A stretch of 64,000 nt of DNA from Corynebacterium camporealensis (GTDB lineage Bacteria > Actinomycetota > Actinomycetes > Mycobacteriales > Mycobacteriaceae), in NCBI RefSeq assembly GCF_000980815.1, contig NZ_CP011311.1, positions 558,001-622,000 of the forward strand, written 5' to 3'. The notes under the pieces are model-generated. The model worked only from the letters and a program-made list of their open reading frames with translations. It was not told the origin of the DNA and did no database searches. The translations under genes and the position numbers were made by a program. This document shows positions 44,739 to 54,804 of the stretch, piece by piece (the stretch's first letter is position 1; each line of letters opens with the position of its first letter).

Positions 44739-46100
44739 ATGTCTTCTACCCCTGAGAACCCTGCACCGGAAGAAGTCCGCGAGACTTTGATTGATGCCTA
44801 CTTTGGGCAATTCGGTGGACAGTACGTGCCGGAGATTCTTTATCCGGTGCTCGATGAGTTGGAGCAGGCATACGTGGATGCGCTGGCTGATCCGAGTTTT
44901 GAGGAAGAGCTGGATGAGCTGCGTCGTCGTTACTTGGGTCGTCCAACTCCGATTACGGAATGTGCGAACCTGCCGCTAAAGGGCAAGGGTCGTGCGCGTA
45001 TCTTCCTCAAGCGTGAAGACCTGTGCCACGGTGGTGCGCATAAGGGAAATCAGGTGTTGGCGCAGGCGCTCATCGCAAAGCGTTTGGGCAAGACCCGACT
45101 GGTCGCGGAAACCGGTGCAGGTCAGCACGGTACGGCAACGGCCATGGTCGCAGCGCTGATGGGCATGGAATGCACCATCTACATGGGTGCGAAGGATGTG
45201 GCGCGTCAGCAGCCGAATGTCTACCGCATGCGTTTGATGGGTGCGAAGGTCGTTCCGGTGCATAACGAGCACGGCGAAGCCATGAGCGATGCTATCGATG
45301 TCGGTTTGATGGACTGGTGCGAGAACCTCTCCACCACGCACTATCTGCTGGGTTCGGCGTGTGGTCCGCACCCGTTCCCGAAGCTGGTCAAGGAATTCCA
45401 GGCGGTGATTTCGCGTGAGTCGCGGGAGCAGATGCTGGAACTGACTGGTCGTCTGCCCGATGCAGTCGTGGCAGCCGTTGGTGGTGGTTCCAATGCGATT
45501 GGTGCTTTCGCCGATTACCTGACCGACAAGCCGGGCAATGAGAATGTCAGCCTGGTTGGTGTGGAACCAGCTGGTGAAGGTCTGGAAACCGGTAAGCACG
45601 GTGCGCCGTTGAATGCGGGCCGTATTGGCTTCCTGCATGGATCGCGTTCTTATGTGCTGCTGGGTGAAGACGATGAGGTCCTGCACTCCTTCTCGGTCTC
45701 TGCTGGTTTGGATTACCCGGGTGTGGGTCCGGAGCACTCCTACCTGCTGGAAACCGGTCGTGCGCAGTACGTAGCGGTCACTGACGCAGAAGCGCTGCAG
45801 GCTTTCCGCATGCTGTCGCGTTACGAAGGCATCATTCCGGCACTGGAGTCCTCGCATGCGTTGGCTTATGCGCTTAAGCTCGCGGAGAATCCGGAGCCGG
45901 TTGCTACCGATGACTCCGGCGATGAGTGCATCAACATCCTGGTTAACCTGTCGGGTCGTGGTGACAAGGATGTTGAGTACGTACGCAACATTCTGGGTGA
46001 TTTGGCGGATGAGGATCCGGCAGAAACTCCGGTTACCAACCCGAACGTGGCAGAAGTCCTGGAGTCGATGACTCAGGAAGCTATCGAGCGCGAAGGCTAA
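44739..46100 (+). CDS. trpB: tryptophan synthase beta chain
   Basis: A 453-aa PLP enzyme joining indole and serine to make tryptophan. [13 protein letters not shown] at the start, the PLP lysine in [23 protein letters not shown] and the phosphate-binding GGGSNAIG all match TrpB. The ATG at 44739 has AAAGGGA 8 nt upstream; an earlier in-frame start at 44703 overlaps the leader repeats. It is longer than E. coli TrpB (397 aa) by an N-terminal and a C-terminal extension ([20 protein letters not shown]). It stands alone: no trpA or other trp gene is near, so it may be a second copy or salvage indole. Confidence 0.95.
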   Translation: MSSTPENPAPEEVRETLIDAYFGQFGGQYVPEILYPVLDELEQAYVDALADPSFEEELDELRRRYLGRPTPITECANLPLKGKGRARIFLKREDLCHGGAHKGNQVLAQALIAKRLGKTRLVAETGAGQHGTATAMVAALMGMECTIYMGAKDVARQQPNVYRMRLMGAKVVPVHNEHGEAMSDAIDVGLMDWCENLSTTHYLLGSACGPHPFPKLVKEFQAVISRESREQMLELTGRLPDAVVAAVGGGSNAIGAFADYLTDKPGNENVSLVGVEPAGEGLETGKHGAPLNAGRIGFLHGSRSYVLLGEDDEVLHSFSVSAGLDYPGVGPEHSYLLETGRAQYVAVTDAEALQAFRMLSRYEGIIPALESSHALAYALKLAENPEPVATDDSGDECINILVNLSGRGDKDVEYVRNILGDLADEDPAETPVTNPNVAEVLESMTQEAIEREG

Positions 46101-46101
46101 A

Positions 46102-46135
46102 GCACAATGCCTCCCCATATGGGGAGGCATTGTGC
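46102..46135. terminator. bidirectional terminator between trpB and the peptidase gene
   Basis: A perfect 15-bp stem (46102-46116 with 46121-46135, loop ATAT) separates the two convergent genes. Confidence 0.88.
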
Positions 46136-46164
46136 GATCTAGGTCCGTTTTAGTTCGGGATTAG

Positions 46165-47328
46165 TTAGTTGCGCAGGGCTTCGACGAGTAGGGCGATATA
46201 GAACGGGATGTCGTCGGGGTAGATGAACTCGTGGCGGGCGTGCGCGCCGCTGCCGTTGGCGCCGACACCGCAGAGGACTGGGATGCCGAGAGGTGAGACA
46301 AAGTTGGCATCGCTGGCGCCGCCGACCTGGGCTTGGTCGATGGTCTTGCCCAGGCGCTTGGCGGCGCTTTCTAGTTGGGCGTAGAGCTCCTGGGATTTCT
46401 CGGTAAACACCATCGATGGACGGTTCCAATTCGGGGTCACCGTGACGTCGACGCGGTCGTCGTCCCAGTGGACTTCCTTGAAGGCTTCGTTGAGGCGGTC
46501 GATTTCGCTGGGGTCTTCGACGCGGATGTCGACGGTTGCTTCAGCCTTGCCCGCGATGACGTTGGAGCCGGTGCCGCCGGAAATAAGACCGACGTTGATG
46601 GTGGTGCCTTTGGAGCGGTCGGCAAGATCGGAGACCTGCAGGCCCACCTGCATGAGAGCCTTGATGGCGCTGGCGCCGGCATCGGGGTCGAGGCCAGCAT
46701 GGGATTCGACGCCGGTGGCTGCAATCTTGATAAGTCCAATGCCTTTACGCGCGGTCTTGATTTTGCCGTTGGCGGAAGACTCGAAGACGAAGACGGCATC
46801 GGAGCCTTTGGCGACGTCTTCGATAATCGGGCGGGAGCTTGGAGAACCAAGCTCTTCATCGCCGTTAAAGAGGAATTGGATGGTGGGGTACTGCTCTTCT
46901 TCGCGAAGCAGCTTGGTAATCCAGATGGCCTGCACCAGGCCGGTTTTCATATCGAAGATGCCCGGGCCAGAGATAGTGCGCTTGCCGTTGTCATCGGTGC
47001 TGTAGCGCTCGCCCCATTCGGACAAGATGCCAATGGGCCATACGGTGTCGTAGTGGCCAAGGAAGGTAATGGTCGGGGTGTTGTTGCCTGTGCCTTCGTA
47101 ACGCAGCAGGACGGCATCGCCGTACGACTCTTGCTCGAAATGCTCGGTGGAATCTGGCTCGCCAAGACGGGTGGTGCACAGATCTAGCAGCAGCTGCTTG
47201 GTGCGGTTGAGTTCCTCTTTGGCATAGCTGTAGGACTCAGAGTCCACCAGAGTAAGAATGTCGTGTTCAATTTCGTCTTGGTGGGAGCGAACTTCGTCAA
47301 TGAGGGAAGCAGAGTCGGCGGTAGACAT
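46165..47328 (-). CDS. M20 family zinc metallopeptidase (carboxypeptidase G2-like)
   Basis: A 387-aa cytosolic hydrolase. Metal ligands appear in GHYDTVWP, GPGIFDMKTG (bridging Asp) and FNGDEELGS (catalytic Glu-Glu), with a dimerisation domain in the middle (GVESHAGLDPDAGASA) and the C-terminal His in ARHEFIYPDD. Relatives cleave glutamate from folates or N-acyl amino acids; which one is not clear here. It is preceded by its own promoter region downstream of the ABC transporter on the same strand, 105 nt away. Confidence 0.9.
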   Translation of the reverse strand: MSTADSASLIDEVRSHQDEIEHDILTLVDSESYSYAKEELNRTKQLLLDLCTTRLGEPDSTEHFEQESYGDAVLLRYEGTGNNTPTITFLGHYDTVWPIGILSEWGERYSTDDNGKRTISGPGIFDMKTGLVQAIWITKLLREEEQYPTIQFLFNGDEELGSPSSRPIIEDVAKGSDAVFVFESSANGKIKTARKGIGLIKIAATGVESHAGLDPDAGASAIKALMQVGLQVSDLADRSKGTTINVGLISGGTGSNVIAGKAEATVDIRVEDPSEIDRLNEAFKEVHWDDDRVDVTVTPNWNRPSMVFTEKSQELYAQLESAAKRLGKTIDQAQVGGASDANFVSPLGIPVLCGVGANGSGAHARHEFIYPDDIPFYIALLVEALRN

Positions 47329-47433
47329 ATCTTGTCCTTCAGGCAGATAGGGGCTTGGGAACCGGGGACAAGATCCAGAGTACCGACGCGACGTCAGGGA
47401 GACGCCGCGAAAAAGAGTGGAATAGCGTAGGAG

Positions 47434-48549
47434 CTAATTCAGTCGGTTGCCGGTGATGTTGCTAAACAGGTGGACTCGCTCCGGGTCGGGGGAGATACCG
47501 AAGGTATCGCCTGCGTTGACGTCGGCACGAGCATTAACGAGAATGCCGGTCTGACCGCCCATGCGGGTCGAGGACTGCAGAATACCGTCGCTGGTGTTCT
47601 GCGAGTTGGGGTCGCGCAGGTCACCGTAGACGTAGGTCTGGTTGCCGAGTTCCTCGATGTGAGCAGCAGTGAATTGCAGGTTGCTATCGGAATCAAGGCG
47701 CCAGTCCTCGGGGCGAACACCGGCGGTAATTGTCTCCACGCCATCGAAGTCGTAGTTGGAGATATTAATCCGGGTGCTGCCGATGTGTAGCTCCTGGCCA
47801 TCGTGCGGCAGGTTGTAGATATTCATGGCAGGTGAACCGATGAAACCTGCGACGAAGATGTTGGCAGGGTAGTCGTAGATTTCGCGGGTAGGTGCGACTT
47901 GTTGCAGGACGCCATCGTTAAGCACTGCGACGCGATCGCCCATGGTCATGGCCTCAGTCTGGTCGTGGGTGACATAGACCGTGGTGGTACCGAGTCGACG
48001 CTGCAGTGCGGAAATCTGTGCACGGGTAGACACACGCAGCTTGGCGTCCAGGTTGGACAGTGGCTCATCCATGCAGAACACAGCGGGTTCGCGCACGATG
48101 GCACGGCCCATGGCGACGCGCTGGCGTTGGCCACCAGAAAGGTTTGCAGGCTTGCGGTCGAGGAGTTCTTCCATCTGCAGAATCTTGGCTGCTTCCTGCA
48201 CGCGCTGTTTGATCTCGTTCTTGGCAACCTTGCGGTTTTCCAAGGCGAAAGACATGTTCTGCGCGACGGTCATGTTCGGGTACAGCGCGTAGTTCTGGAA
48301 GACCATGGCAACGTCACGATCCGCGGGGCTAATACCGGTGACGTCCACGCCACCGATCTGGATGGAACCGCGGTCGGTTGGCTCCAGGCCAGCGAGCATG
48401 CGCAAGCTGGTCGACTTGCCACAGCCGGAAGGTCCGACGAGGACGAGGAACTCGCCGTCGGCGATATCCAGAGTGAGGCGATCGACTGCCGGGTGCTCGT
48501 CATCCTTGGAGTAGATGCGGCTGGCGCCATCGAAAGTGACAGTTGCCAT
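47434..48549 (-). CDS. ugpC: ABC transporter ATPase, UgpC-like
   Basis: A 371-aa ATPase of the MalK/UgpC group. Walker A is GPSGCGKST, the signature [14 protein letters not shown], Walker [17 protein letters not shown] and the switch histidine is in [11 protein letters not shown]. Residues after about 235 form the OB-fold regulatory domain (GVRPEDWRL). It powers the import system encoded just upstream and is the last of four genes, 23 nt after the binding-protein gene. Assignment to glycerol-3-phosphate rests on gene order as in C. glutamicum ugpAEBC. Confidence 0.87.
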   Translation of the reverse strand: MATVTFDGASRIYSKDDEHPAVDRLTLDIADGEFLVLVGPSGCGKSTSLRMLAGLEPTDRGSIQIGGVDVTGISPADRDVAMVFQNYALYPNMTVAQNMSFALENRKVAKNEIKQRVQEAAKILQMEELLDRKPANLSGGQRQRVAMGRAIVREPAVFCMDEPLSNLDAKLRVSTRAQISALQRRLGTTTVYVTHDQTEAMTMGDRVAVLNDGVLQQVAPTREIYDYPANIFVAGFIGSPAMNIYNLPHDGQELHIGSTRINISNYDFDGVETITAGVRPEDWRLDSDSNLQFTAAHIEELGNQTYVYGDLRDPNSQNTSDGILQSSTRMGGQTGILVNARADVNAGDTFGISPDPERVHLFSNITGNRLN

Positions 48550-48572
48550 GACTACCTTTCTTAGGTCAGGGT

Positions 48573-49901
48573 TTAGCCGTTGAGAATCGGCTCAACCTGG
48601 TTGTCGTAAATGTTTTGCAGGGTGTTCTGCAGGTCGCTGAGAACCTCGGTGACATCGTCGCGGTTGGTGACGATCCTCTCGAAGGCACCACCGATTTCCT
48701 GGTCCGCACCCGGCAGGAATACACGTGCGTTGTCCTGCGGACGGGTTTCTGGAAGCTGCTCGATTGCGGTAGCGAAGTTCGGGTTTTCTTCCATGAACTT
48801 CTTCTGGTCCTCGTTCTCCACAGCGGTAGAACGCACCGGCATGTAGCCGACGTTTTGGGACCAGTAGGAGGTGTTTTCCTCGTTGGTGAGGAAGTCGATG
48901 AGCTTGATAGCAGCCAGCTGACGGTTCTTGTCGATACCTGCCGGAATTGCCAGGCCAGCACCACCAGTCGGGCACGCACCTTCACCAGTCGGGTTTGGCA
49001 GGAATGCAGTACCCAGTTCGAAATCAACGGTGTCGGTAACACCCGCCAGGTCACCGGTGGACAGCACGGTGGCAGCAGCGCGGCCGGTGCCGAACTCCAT
49101 GGCCATGTCGTTGCCCACGTATGCGTAACCAGAGTCTGGGTCGGTGGTTTCCTTGAGCCACTCGACGACCTGGATGGTCTTTTCATCGGTGAACTTCAGG
49201 TCCCACTCGTCGGAGTAAGCACCGCCCTTGGACCACAGCGGGCCCTGGAAGATCCAGGACAGGTAATCCACGGCATCGCCCCAACCGAAGGCCTTCATAT
49301 CCGGGTTAGCCTCGGTGAGCTTTTCAGCCCACTCGTCCATTTCATCCCAGGACTCAGGCCCGCGGTCAGGCAGGCCGGCAGCTTCCCAGGCTTCCTTGTT
49401 GTAGTAGAACAGCGGAGTGGAGCGAGCAAATGGCAGTGCGAAGTGGCCGCCGTCGTACTCGTAGTCCTCGTAGAGCGGTTGTACGTAGGTGGACAGGTCG
49501 ATGCCAGCTTCGTCGGCAAGTGCATCGACGTCTGCGATCTGGCCGTTGATGGCGAAGTTGTGCCACCAGACATCGGACAGCACGACAACGTCGGGCAGGT
49601 CGTCACCGGTGAGTGCTGCGTTGAACTTCTGTGCAGCCTCTTCGTAGTTCTTACCAGCATCAACGAGGTTGACCTTGATATCTGGGTTGGCTTCTTCGAA
49701 GCGGGAGATGAGCTCGGACTCGACATCCTTAGACGAACCCGGGTGGTTGGACCACCAGGTCAGCTCGGTGACGTCGCCGCCACCTTCGCCGCCTCCGTTG
49801 TTGGACGCCTGAGGATCGGTGGATGAGGTACCGGCACAAGCAGCCAGTGCCATGGACGCAGTAGCAGTGGACACGAGAGCGAGGAACTTACGGCGCTTCA
49901 T
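48573..49901 (-). CDS. ugpB: ABC transporter substrate-binding lipoprotein, UgpB-like
   Basis: A 442-aa extracytoplasmic solute-binding protein (family 1). The leader has a twin-arginine-like start (KRRKFLAL) and a lipobox LAAC, so it should be lipid-anchored outside the membrane; a Gly-rich linker (GGGEGGG) follows. The body shows [12 protein letters not shown] and [13 protein letters not shown], typical of the UgpB group. It would bind glycerol-3-phosphate or glycerophosphodiesters. It lies between the permease and ATPase genes in one operon. Confidence 0.87.
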   Translation of the reverse strand: MKRRKFLALVSTATASMALAACAGTSSTDPQASNNGGGEGGGDVTELTWWSNHPGSSKDVESELISRFEEANPDIKVNLVDAGKNYEEAAQKFNAALTGDDLPDVVVLSDVWWHNFAINGQIADVDALADEAGIDLSTYVQPLYEDYEYDGGHFALPFARSTPLFYYNKEAWEAAGLPDRGPESWDEMDEWAEKLTEANPDMKAFGWGDAVDYLSWIFQGPLWSKGGAYSDEWDLKFTDEKTIQVVEWLKETTDPDSGYAYVGNDMAMEFGTGRAAATVLSTGDLAGVTDTVDFELGTAFLPNPTGEGACPTGGAGLAIPAGIDKNRQLAAIKLIDFLTNEENTSYWSQNVGYMPVRSTAVENEDQKKFMEENPNFATAIEQLPETRPQDNARVFLPGADQEIGGAFERIVTNRDDVTEVLSDLQNTLQNIYDNQVEPILNG

Positions 49902-49955
49902 GAGAGTCTCCTTGTAGTGGGAATAACAACGGCGAGCGTGACGGGGTAGGTTTCC

Positions 49956-50822
49956 CTAGCCCTTTACGGCGCCAGTGGTCAGGCCTTGAATCATGTACTT
50001 TTGCAAGCCCAGGAAGATGATGACCATGGGCAAGATGGTGAGGATGGTCGCTGCCATCACTGGTCCCCAGTTGGTGACACCGTCGTTGTTTTGCAGCATG
50101 GTCAGACCCACCTGCAGCGGTGCGACACGGTCGGTATCGGACATCAGGAATGGCCAGAGGTAGGTGTTCCATTCGTTGACCACGGTGATGACCGAAAAGG
50201 CAGTCAACGTCGGCCACGAGACTGGAAGAAGGACTTTGGTGAGCAAACGAATTGGACCGGCGCCGTCCATGCGGGCTGCTTCGACCAGCTCATAAGGCAG
50301 CGATAGAAAGTGGTTGCGCATGAGGAAGGTGCCGAAGGCAACGCCTGCGAGCGGAACGATGATGCCGACGAAGGTATTACGCCAGCCGAGTGAGTTCACC
50401 AGTGCGTAGTTGGAAATCACGGTGATTTCGGCGGGAACCATCAGTGCGGAAATGACGACGATGAACAGCAAGTTGCGCCCAGGGAAGCGCAGGATAGCCA
50501 ACGCATATGCCGACAGCACGCCCAAGGTGATCTTGATGATCGAAAGTGCTGCGGTGATGATGATCGAGTTGCGCAGGTAGGTCCAGAAAGGAACGCGGGT
50601 GGTGGCATCGACGTAGTTACCTGTTTCCCACGTCGGTGGAATCCAGTTGACCGGATCGGTGTAGATGTCACCGCGTGCCTTGAACGAAGTCATCAGAATC
50701 CAGAACAGTGGCAACCCGATGAGAACCAGCACGAGGAAGATTCCGAAGTAACCACCGGCAAGCTTCAACCGACGTGCGGCAGGCGACTGGTTGGACACCA
50801 TGTTGAGCTGAGATGTAGACAT
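49956..50822 (-). CDS. ugpE: ABC transporter permease, UgpE-like
   Basis: A 288-aa inner-membrane protein with six helices. The permease loop EAARMDGAGPIRLLTKVLLPVSWP carries the EAA motif that contacts the ATPase. It starts 4 nt after the preceding permease gene, so the two are probably translationally coupled. It forms the channel with the UgpA-like protein. Confidence 0.88.
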   Translation of the reverse strand: MSTSQLNMVSNQSPAARRLKLAGGYFGIFLVLVLIGLPLFWILMTSFKARGDIYTDPVNWIPPTWETGNYVDATTRVPFWTYLRNSIIITAALSIIKITLGVLSAYALAILRFPGRNLLFIVVISALMVPAEITVISNYALVNSLGWRNTFVGIIVPLAGVAFGTFLMRNHFLSLPYELVEAARMDGAGPIRLLTKVLLPVSWPTLTAFSVITVVNEWNTYLWPFLMSDTDRVAPLQVGLTMLQNNDGVTNWGPVMAATILTILPMVIIFLGLQKYMIQGLTTGAVKG

Positions 50823-50826
50823 GGCC

Positions 50827-51762
50827 TTAACCTCGCTTATCCATGATGCGAACCTGGATCAAAGTGATGACCAGCAGGATGAGGAACAAAATGGTCGCGG
50901 CAGTGGCACCGTAGCCAGCACGGAAGTTCACGAAGGTCTCGTTGTAAATCTGGTACACGAGAGTCGTCGTACCGTTACCCTGTGGGCCACCACGAGTCAT
51001 GACGTTGATGATGTCGAAGACCTGTACGGAATTGAGCATCACCGTAATCGACAGGAAGAACGTCGTCGGGCGCAGCTGCGGCATGGTCACACGCCAGAAC
51101 TTGCGCCACCACGGGGTGCCATCGATAGCTGCTGCTTCATCCAGTTCCTTATCCAGGCCCTGCAATGCAGCGAGGTAAATGACGAAGGTATAACCCAAGT
51201 TCTTCCAGACGAACGTGAAGGTGACCATGAACAGTGCCCAGCCAGGTACTGCGTAGAAGTTCGGCGAATCAATACCGAACCAGGACAGCATCTCCTGAAT
51301 CAGACCGAAGCTGGGGTCGAAGACGAACTGGAAAGCCACACCAATGGCCGCGCCGGAAATCGCATAAGGCGCGAACACTACCGAACGAGTGAAGTTACGA
51401 CCCTTAATTCGCTGGTTGAGCAGCAGCGCCAAGGCCAAGCCAATGACCATCGAACCGATCACCGCGAAGAACGTAAACACCAAGGTGTTGAAGACAATCG
51501 TCTTCGTATCATCACGGGTAAACCACTCGATGTAGTTCTGCAGACCCACAAAAGTGGACGTGGGGCTGGAGATATTCCACTGGAAGAAGGACAAACGAAT
51601 GTTGTCCAACAGGGGACGGTAGGTAAACACCGCCAGCAGAATCAGGTTCGGCGCCAGCAGCGCAGCAGCCAACCACCATTCACGGCGGCGGCCCTTTTTC
51701 GCCTTGTTCTCCAGTTCGGCTTGCTTCTGCGAGGATGCAGCGCGTTCCCTATTCAAAGTCAC
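50827..51762 (-). CDS. ugpA: ABC transporter permease, UgpA-like
   Basis: A 311-aa inner-membrane protein with six helices after a charged N-terminus (ENKAKKGRRREWW). The EAA loop is DEAAAIDGTPWWRKFWRVTMPQLRP. It is the first gene of the four-gene importer operon, in the order permease, permease, binding protein, ATPase, as in ugpAEBC. The GTG start at 51762 has no good ribosome site. In C. glutamicum the operon is induced by phosphate starvation; no Pho box was identified here. Confidence 0.85.
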   Translation of the reverse strand: MTLNRERAASSQKQAELENKAKKGRRREWWLAAALLAPNLILLAVFTYRPLLDNIRLSFFQWNISSPTSTFVGLQNYIEWFTRDDTKTIVFNTLVFTFFAVIGSMVIGLALALLLNQRIKGRNFTRSVVFAPYAISGAAIGVAFQFVFDPSFGLIQEMLSWFGIDSPNFYAVPGWALFMVTFTFVWKNLGYTFVIYLAALQGLDKELDEAAAIDGTPWWRKFWRVTMPQLRPTTFFLSITVMLNSVQVFDIINVMTRGGPQGNGTTTLVYQIYNETFVNFRAGYGATAATILFLILLVITLIQVRIMDKRG

Positions 51763-51902
51763 GTCGTGAACTTACGACATATAAGTGACTAGGAACTTTC
51801 GCATATCAAAACGGATAGTGAACACAGAGCGGCCCCGAGATGAATTTCTCAGCAGGTGCTAAAACCTTCGGTATCGTTGTTCGCGTAGAGCGAGCAAGCT
51901 AT

Positions 51903-52157
51903 ATGAATCGGGGGAGTGCAGTGGAGGCTGCAGTAGAAATCGGGCAAACCATTCGTGCGCAGCGGCGGGAGTACAACGTCACGCAGAAAGATTTGGCGCA
52001 GCGGTTGGACATGTCGGAAAAGACTTTGCGTGCCATTGAACGGGGCTCAAGCAGTGCGAAGTTGGAATCAACGCTGCGGGTAATCACCGCGTTGGGGCTG
52101 CAGTTCCAGGTGCGCAGACATACAGATAGGACCTACGGAGCATCGCTGCTGCCGTAG
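51903..52157 (+). CDS. XRE-family regulator, HipB-like
   Basis: An 84-aa DNA-binding protein. A helix-turn-helix of the XRE type fills the centre (VTQKDLAQRLDMSEKTLRAIERGSS), followed by the HipB-like SAKLESTLRVITALGLQFQV. HipB proteins repress their promoter and neutralise HipA toxins, but no hipA lies nearby, so it is an orphan. It is divergent from the ugp-like operon, and its start region (51763-51902) would hold both promoters; it may control the transporter. The ATG at 51903 has a weak GAGCG site; a start at 51840 is possible. Confidence 0.75.
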   Translation: MNRGSAVEAAVEIGQTIRAQRREYNVTQKDLAQRLDMSEKTLRAIERGSSSAKLESTLRVITALGLQFQVRRHTDRTYGASLLP

Positions 52158-52204
52158 ATCCTCTGGAGTCCTAGTGGCGTTGGTAGTTCTGCTTAGGGCT
52201 ACTG

Positions 52205-53422
52205 CTACTTACTGCGCTTTTTGTTGGTGAAAGCGGAGAGGCCGGTGATTTCGCGGCCGAGCATGAGTGCCTGGATGGAGTCGGTGCCTTCGTAGGTGGA
52301 GACGACTTCCATGTCGGTGAGATGACGGGCGACGTGGTTTTCTAGCAGAAGGCCGTTGCCGCCCATCATGTCGCGGGCTTCGCGGCAGATGCTCAAGGCT
52401 TGGCGCGAGGTGGACATCTTGATCATCGCGGACATGGCGCCGGTGAATTCTTCGGATTCCTGCAGCTGCGCCATGCGCTGGCATAGCAGCTGCATTTCGG
52501 TGACCTGAGCGAGCATGGTGGCCAGCTTTTCTTGGACTAGCTGGTAGGACGCAATCGGGGAGGAGAACTGGATGCGCTCCCGGGCGTACTGGGCAGCCAG
52601 GGCGAAGGCTTCCATGCCGTGGCCGACAGCTTCCCAGGATGCACCACCGCGGGTTTGGGCCAGCACGCGGTTCACGCCGGCGAAGGACTCGCAATTTTCC
52701 AAGCGGTTTTCAACCGGGATGTGTAGGTCTTCAATCACGATATCGCCCTGCAGGATGGCACGCTTGCCCACCTTGCCTTCGATTGGTGTGGGGTCGTAGC
52801 CCTTTGGGTAGGTGCCGTCTTCTTGCTTTTCGACGACAAAAGCCTTGACCTCACCATCCGCCTTGTCGCGGGCATAGAGCACGATGACATCGCCTTCGTG
52901 GCCGTTGCCGATCCAGCGCTTGTGGCCATTGATCACCCAGTGGTCGCCATCGAGGTACGCGGAGGTTTCCAGGGACACCGAGTCAGAGCCGTGGTCGGGT
53001 TCGGTCAGCGCGAAAGCACCAGTCTTGCGCAGGGCAGCAAGGTCCGGCAGCCAGCGCTGACGCTGTTCTTCAGAACCCAGGATGTAGATAGAACCCATGC
53101 ACAGGTTGGAGTGCACACCAAGGAAGGTGTTTAGGGAGCCATCGATGCGGCCCATCTCACGAGCAACGATGCCCGCACCCATGCGGGAAAGACCGGGGCA
53201 GCCATAACCCGGGATGTAAGTACCGATGATGCCGAGCTTGCTCAGCGGTTCGAGCAGTTCGCGGGGGAATTCGGCACGCTCCCAATAACCGTTGATAACC
53301 GGCAGGACGTGCTCTTTGCCGAATGCGCGGATCTTGTCGCGCAGCTCAATCAGGTCCTCGGGAAGATCGTTGTCGAGCAGCAGGAAGTCGGGGTGGTAAA
53401 TGGATGGCGATGGCTCGCGCAT
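52205..53422 (-). CDS. acyl-CoA dehydrogenase (glutaryl-CoA dehydrogenase-like)
   Basis: A 405-aa flavoenzyme that would oxidise an acyl-CoA to the enoyl-CoA. Family signatures are FALTEPDHGSDS, KRWIGNG and the catalytic glutamate in TYEGTDSIQALMLGREITG. The last phrase is the pattern of glutaryl-CoA dehydrogenases, which also decarboxylate. It follows the CoA-transferase gene by 62 nt on the same strand; glutarate catabolism (CoA-transferase plus dehydrogenase) is a plausible role. MREPSPSIYHPDF is taken as start with GGAGAC upstream. Confidence 0.88.
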   Translation of the reverse strand: MREPSPSIYHPDFLLLDNDLPEDLIELRDKIRAFGKEHVLPVINGYWERAEFPRELLEPLSKLGIIGTYIPGYGCPGLSRMGAGIVAREMGRIDGSLNTFLGVHSNLCMGSIYILGSEEQRQRWLPDLAALRKTGAFALTEPDHGSDSVSLETSAYLDGDHWVINGHKRWIGNGHEGDVIVLYARDKADGEVKAFVVEKQEDGTYPKGYDPTPIEGKVGKRAILQGDIVIEDLHIPVENRLENCESFAGVNRVLAQTRGGASWEAVGHGMEAFALAAQYARERIQFSSPIASYQLVQEKLATMLAQVTEMQLLCQRMAQLQESEEFTGAMSAMIKMSTSRQALSICREARDMMGGNGLLLENHVARHLTDMEVVSTYEGTDSIQALMLGREITGLSAFTNKKRSK

Positions 53423-53484
53423 GGTGTCTCCTTAGTATCGTGCGCTTCGTTGCTTGTTGCGCTTCGTTGTTTGTTGCACTTCCT

Positions 53485-54666
53485 CTAGGAAGCGCCCTTG
53501 GGTTCGGTATTCGCGATCCAGTTCTGGATGGCGTCGGTGTGTTCGCCAAGTTCAGGTGGGGCAAGGCGGTACTGGAGCTCGGAACGAGAAAAATTCAGTG
53601 GGTTGCGAACACCCGGCAGGGATTTCTCGCCTTCACCGGCGGTAATGCGTGGATCGAGGCCGAGTGTTTCGGCGAAATCGAGGCCTTCGACGACGTTGAG
53701 GATGGGTGCGGCGGGCAGGCCGTTCTCGCGCAAGATGCCAAACCATTCTTCGGCGGTCTTGGATGAGAGTGCTTCTTCCATGAGTTCGCGCAGGTCCTCA
53801 CGGTTGCGGTTGCGCTTGTCCATGCTGATGAAATCGGGGTTCTCAGCCCATTCGGGGTGACCGACGACTTCGGCAAAGCGATAGAACTGCCGGTCGTTGC
53901 CCAAGCAGATCACCAGCGGACGGTCCTTGCAGTCGAAGGGACCATAAGGGAACAGGCTGGGGTGGTCGTTGCCCATGCGGCTGGGGCTAACCCCGGTCAT
54001 GGCGGCAGCACCTGATTGGTTAACCAGAGCAGACAGAGCGGAGCTGAGTAGGTTGAGCTCAATGTGCTGGCCTAAGCCTTCTTTCTGTTTATCCAGCAGA
54101 CCGGCGAGCACGGCGATGGTGGCGTGCAGGCCGGTAATCACGTCGAAAATGGCCACGCCGGCGCGGCTGGGATCGCCATCTACTTGGCCGGTGGTGTGCA
54201 TAAAGCCCGAGATGGCCTGGGCGAGTAGGTCATAGCCGGGAAGGGCACCGGAAGCACTACCAAAGCCGGTGACGGAGACGTGGACGACGTTGGGCCATCG
54301 TGAAGCAAGGTGCTCCGGACCGAGTCCGAACTTGGCCAAGCTGCCGGGTTTGAAGTTTTCTAAGAAGACATCGGCGCGGTCCAAGATGTCATAGGCAGTC
54401 TGCAAGTCATTCTCATCGCGCAGGTCGAGCACCACGGAGTGTTTGTTGCGGTTGATGGAGAGGTAATAGGTGGACTTGCCCTCGTATGATGGCGGAATCC
54501 AGGCGCGGGTGTCATCACCGCCAGCGCTTTCGACCTTGATGACGGTAGCGCCCAAGTCAGCCAGCAGCATGGAGCAATAAGGGCCCGCGAGGATGCGAGA
54601 AAAGTCAGCGACGACGACTCCTTCAAGCGGCCCGGTTCCCCCGGAAATTTCGGTCACTTCAGTCAT
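53485..54666 (-). CDS. CaiB/BaiF-type (class III) CoA-transferase
   Basis: A 393-aa cytosolic enzyme moving CoA between acids. The family opening is VVADFSRILAGPYCSMLLADLGATVIKVE, with the catalytic Asp region SFGSASGA-like GFGSASGALPGYDLLAQAISG and the C-terminal RNPLNFS. Its partner downstream is the acyl-CoA dehydrogenase, and the divergent LysR gene is probably their regulator. The substrate is likely a dicarboxylic acid such as glutarate, from the partner's family. Confidence 0.88.
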   Translation of the reverse strand: MTEVTEISGGTGPLEGVVVADFSRILAGPYCSMLLADLGATVIKVESAGGDDTRAWIPPSYEGKSTYYLSINRNKHSVVLDLRDENDLQTAYDILDRADVFLENFKPGSLAKFGLGPEHLASRWPNVVHVSVTGFGSASGALPGYDLLAQAISGFMHTTGQVDGDPSRAGVAIFDVITGLHATIAVLAGLLDKQKEGLGQHIELNLLSSALSALVNQSGAAAMTGVSPSRMGNDHPSLFPYGPFDCKDRPLVICLGNDRQFYRFAEVVGHPEWAENPDFISMDKRNRNREDLRELMEEALSSKTAEEWFGILRENGLPAAPILNVVEGLDFAETLGLDPRITAGEGEKSLPGVRNPLNFSRSELQYRLAPPELGEHTDAIQNWIANTEPKGAS

Positions 54667-54697
54667 TGATTTTGCTTTCGTAGTTCATGTTTCGTCG

Positions 54698-54721
54698 ATT
54701 GCACTTGAGCGAAAGTGTAAT
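54698..54721. promoter_or_regulatory. LysR-type operator palindrome
   Basis: ATTGCACTT at 54698-54706 and AAGTGTAAT at 54713-54721 form a 24-bp imperfect palindrome with one mismatch per arm and a 6-nt centre. It lies midway between the divergent CoA-transferase and LysR genes, the usual place for such a site. Confidence 0.65.
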
Positions 54722-54804
54722 TGGGGTAACATATTTTTCTACTCTTATTCCGGACCGGCATTAATCGTGATCGGTGTTGTATTCAATGACAGGCGGTGTA
54801 TTTC

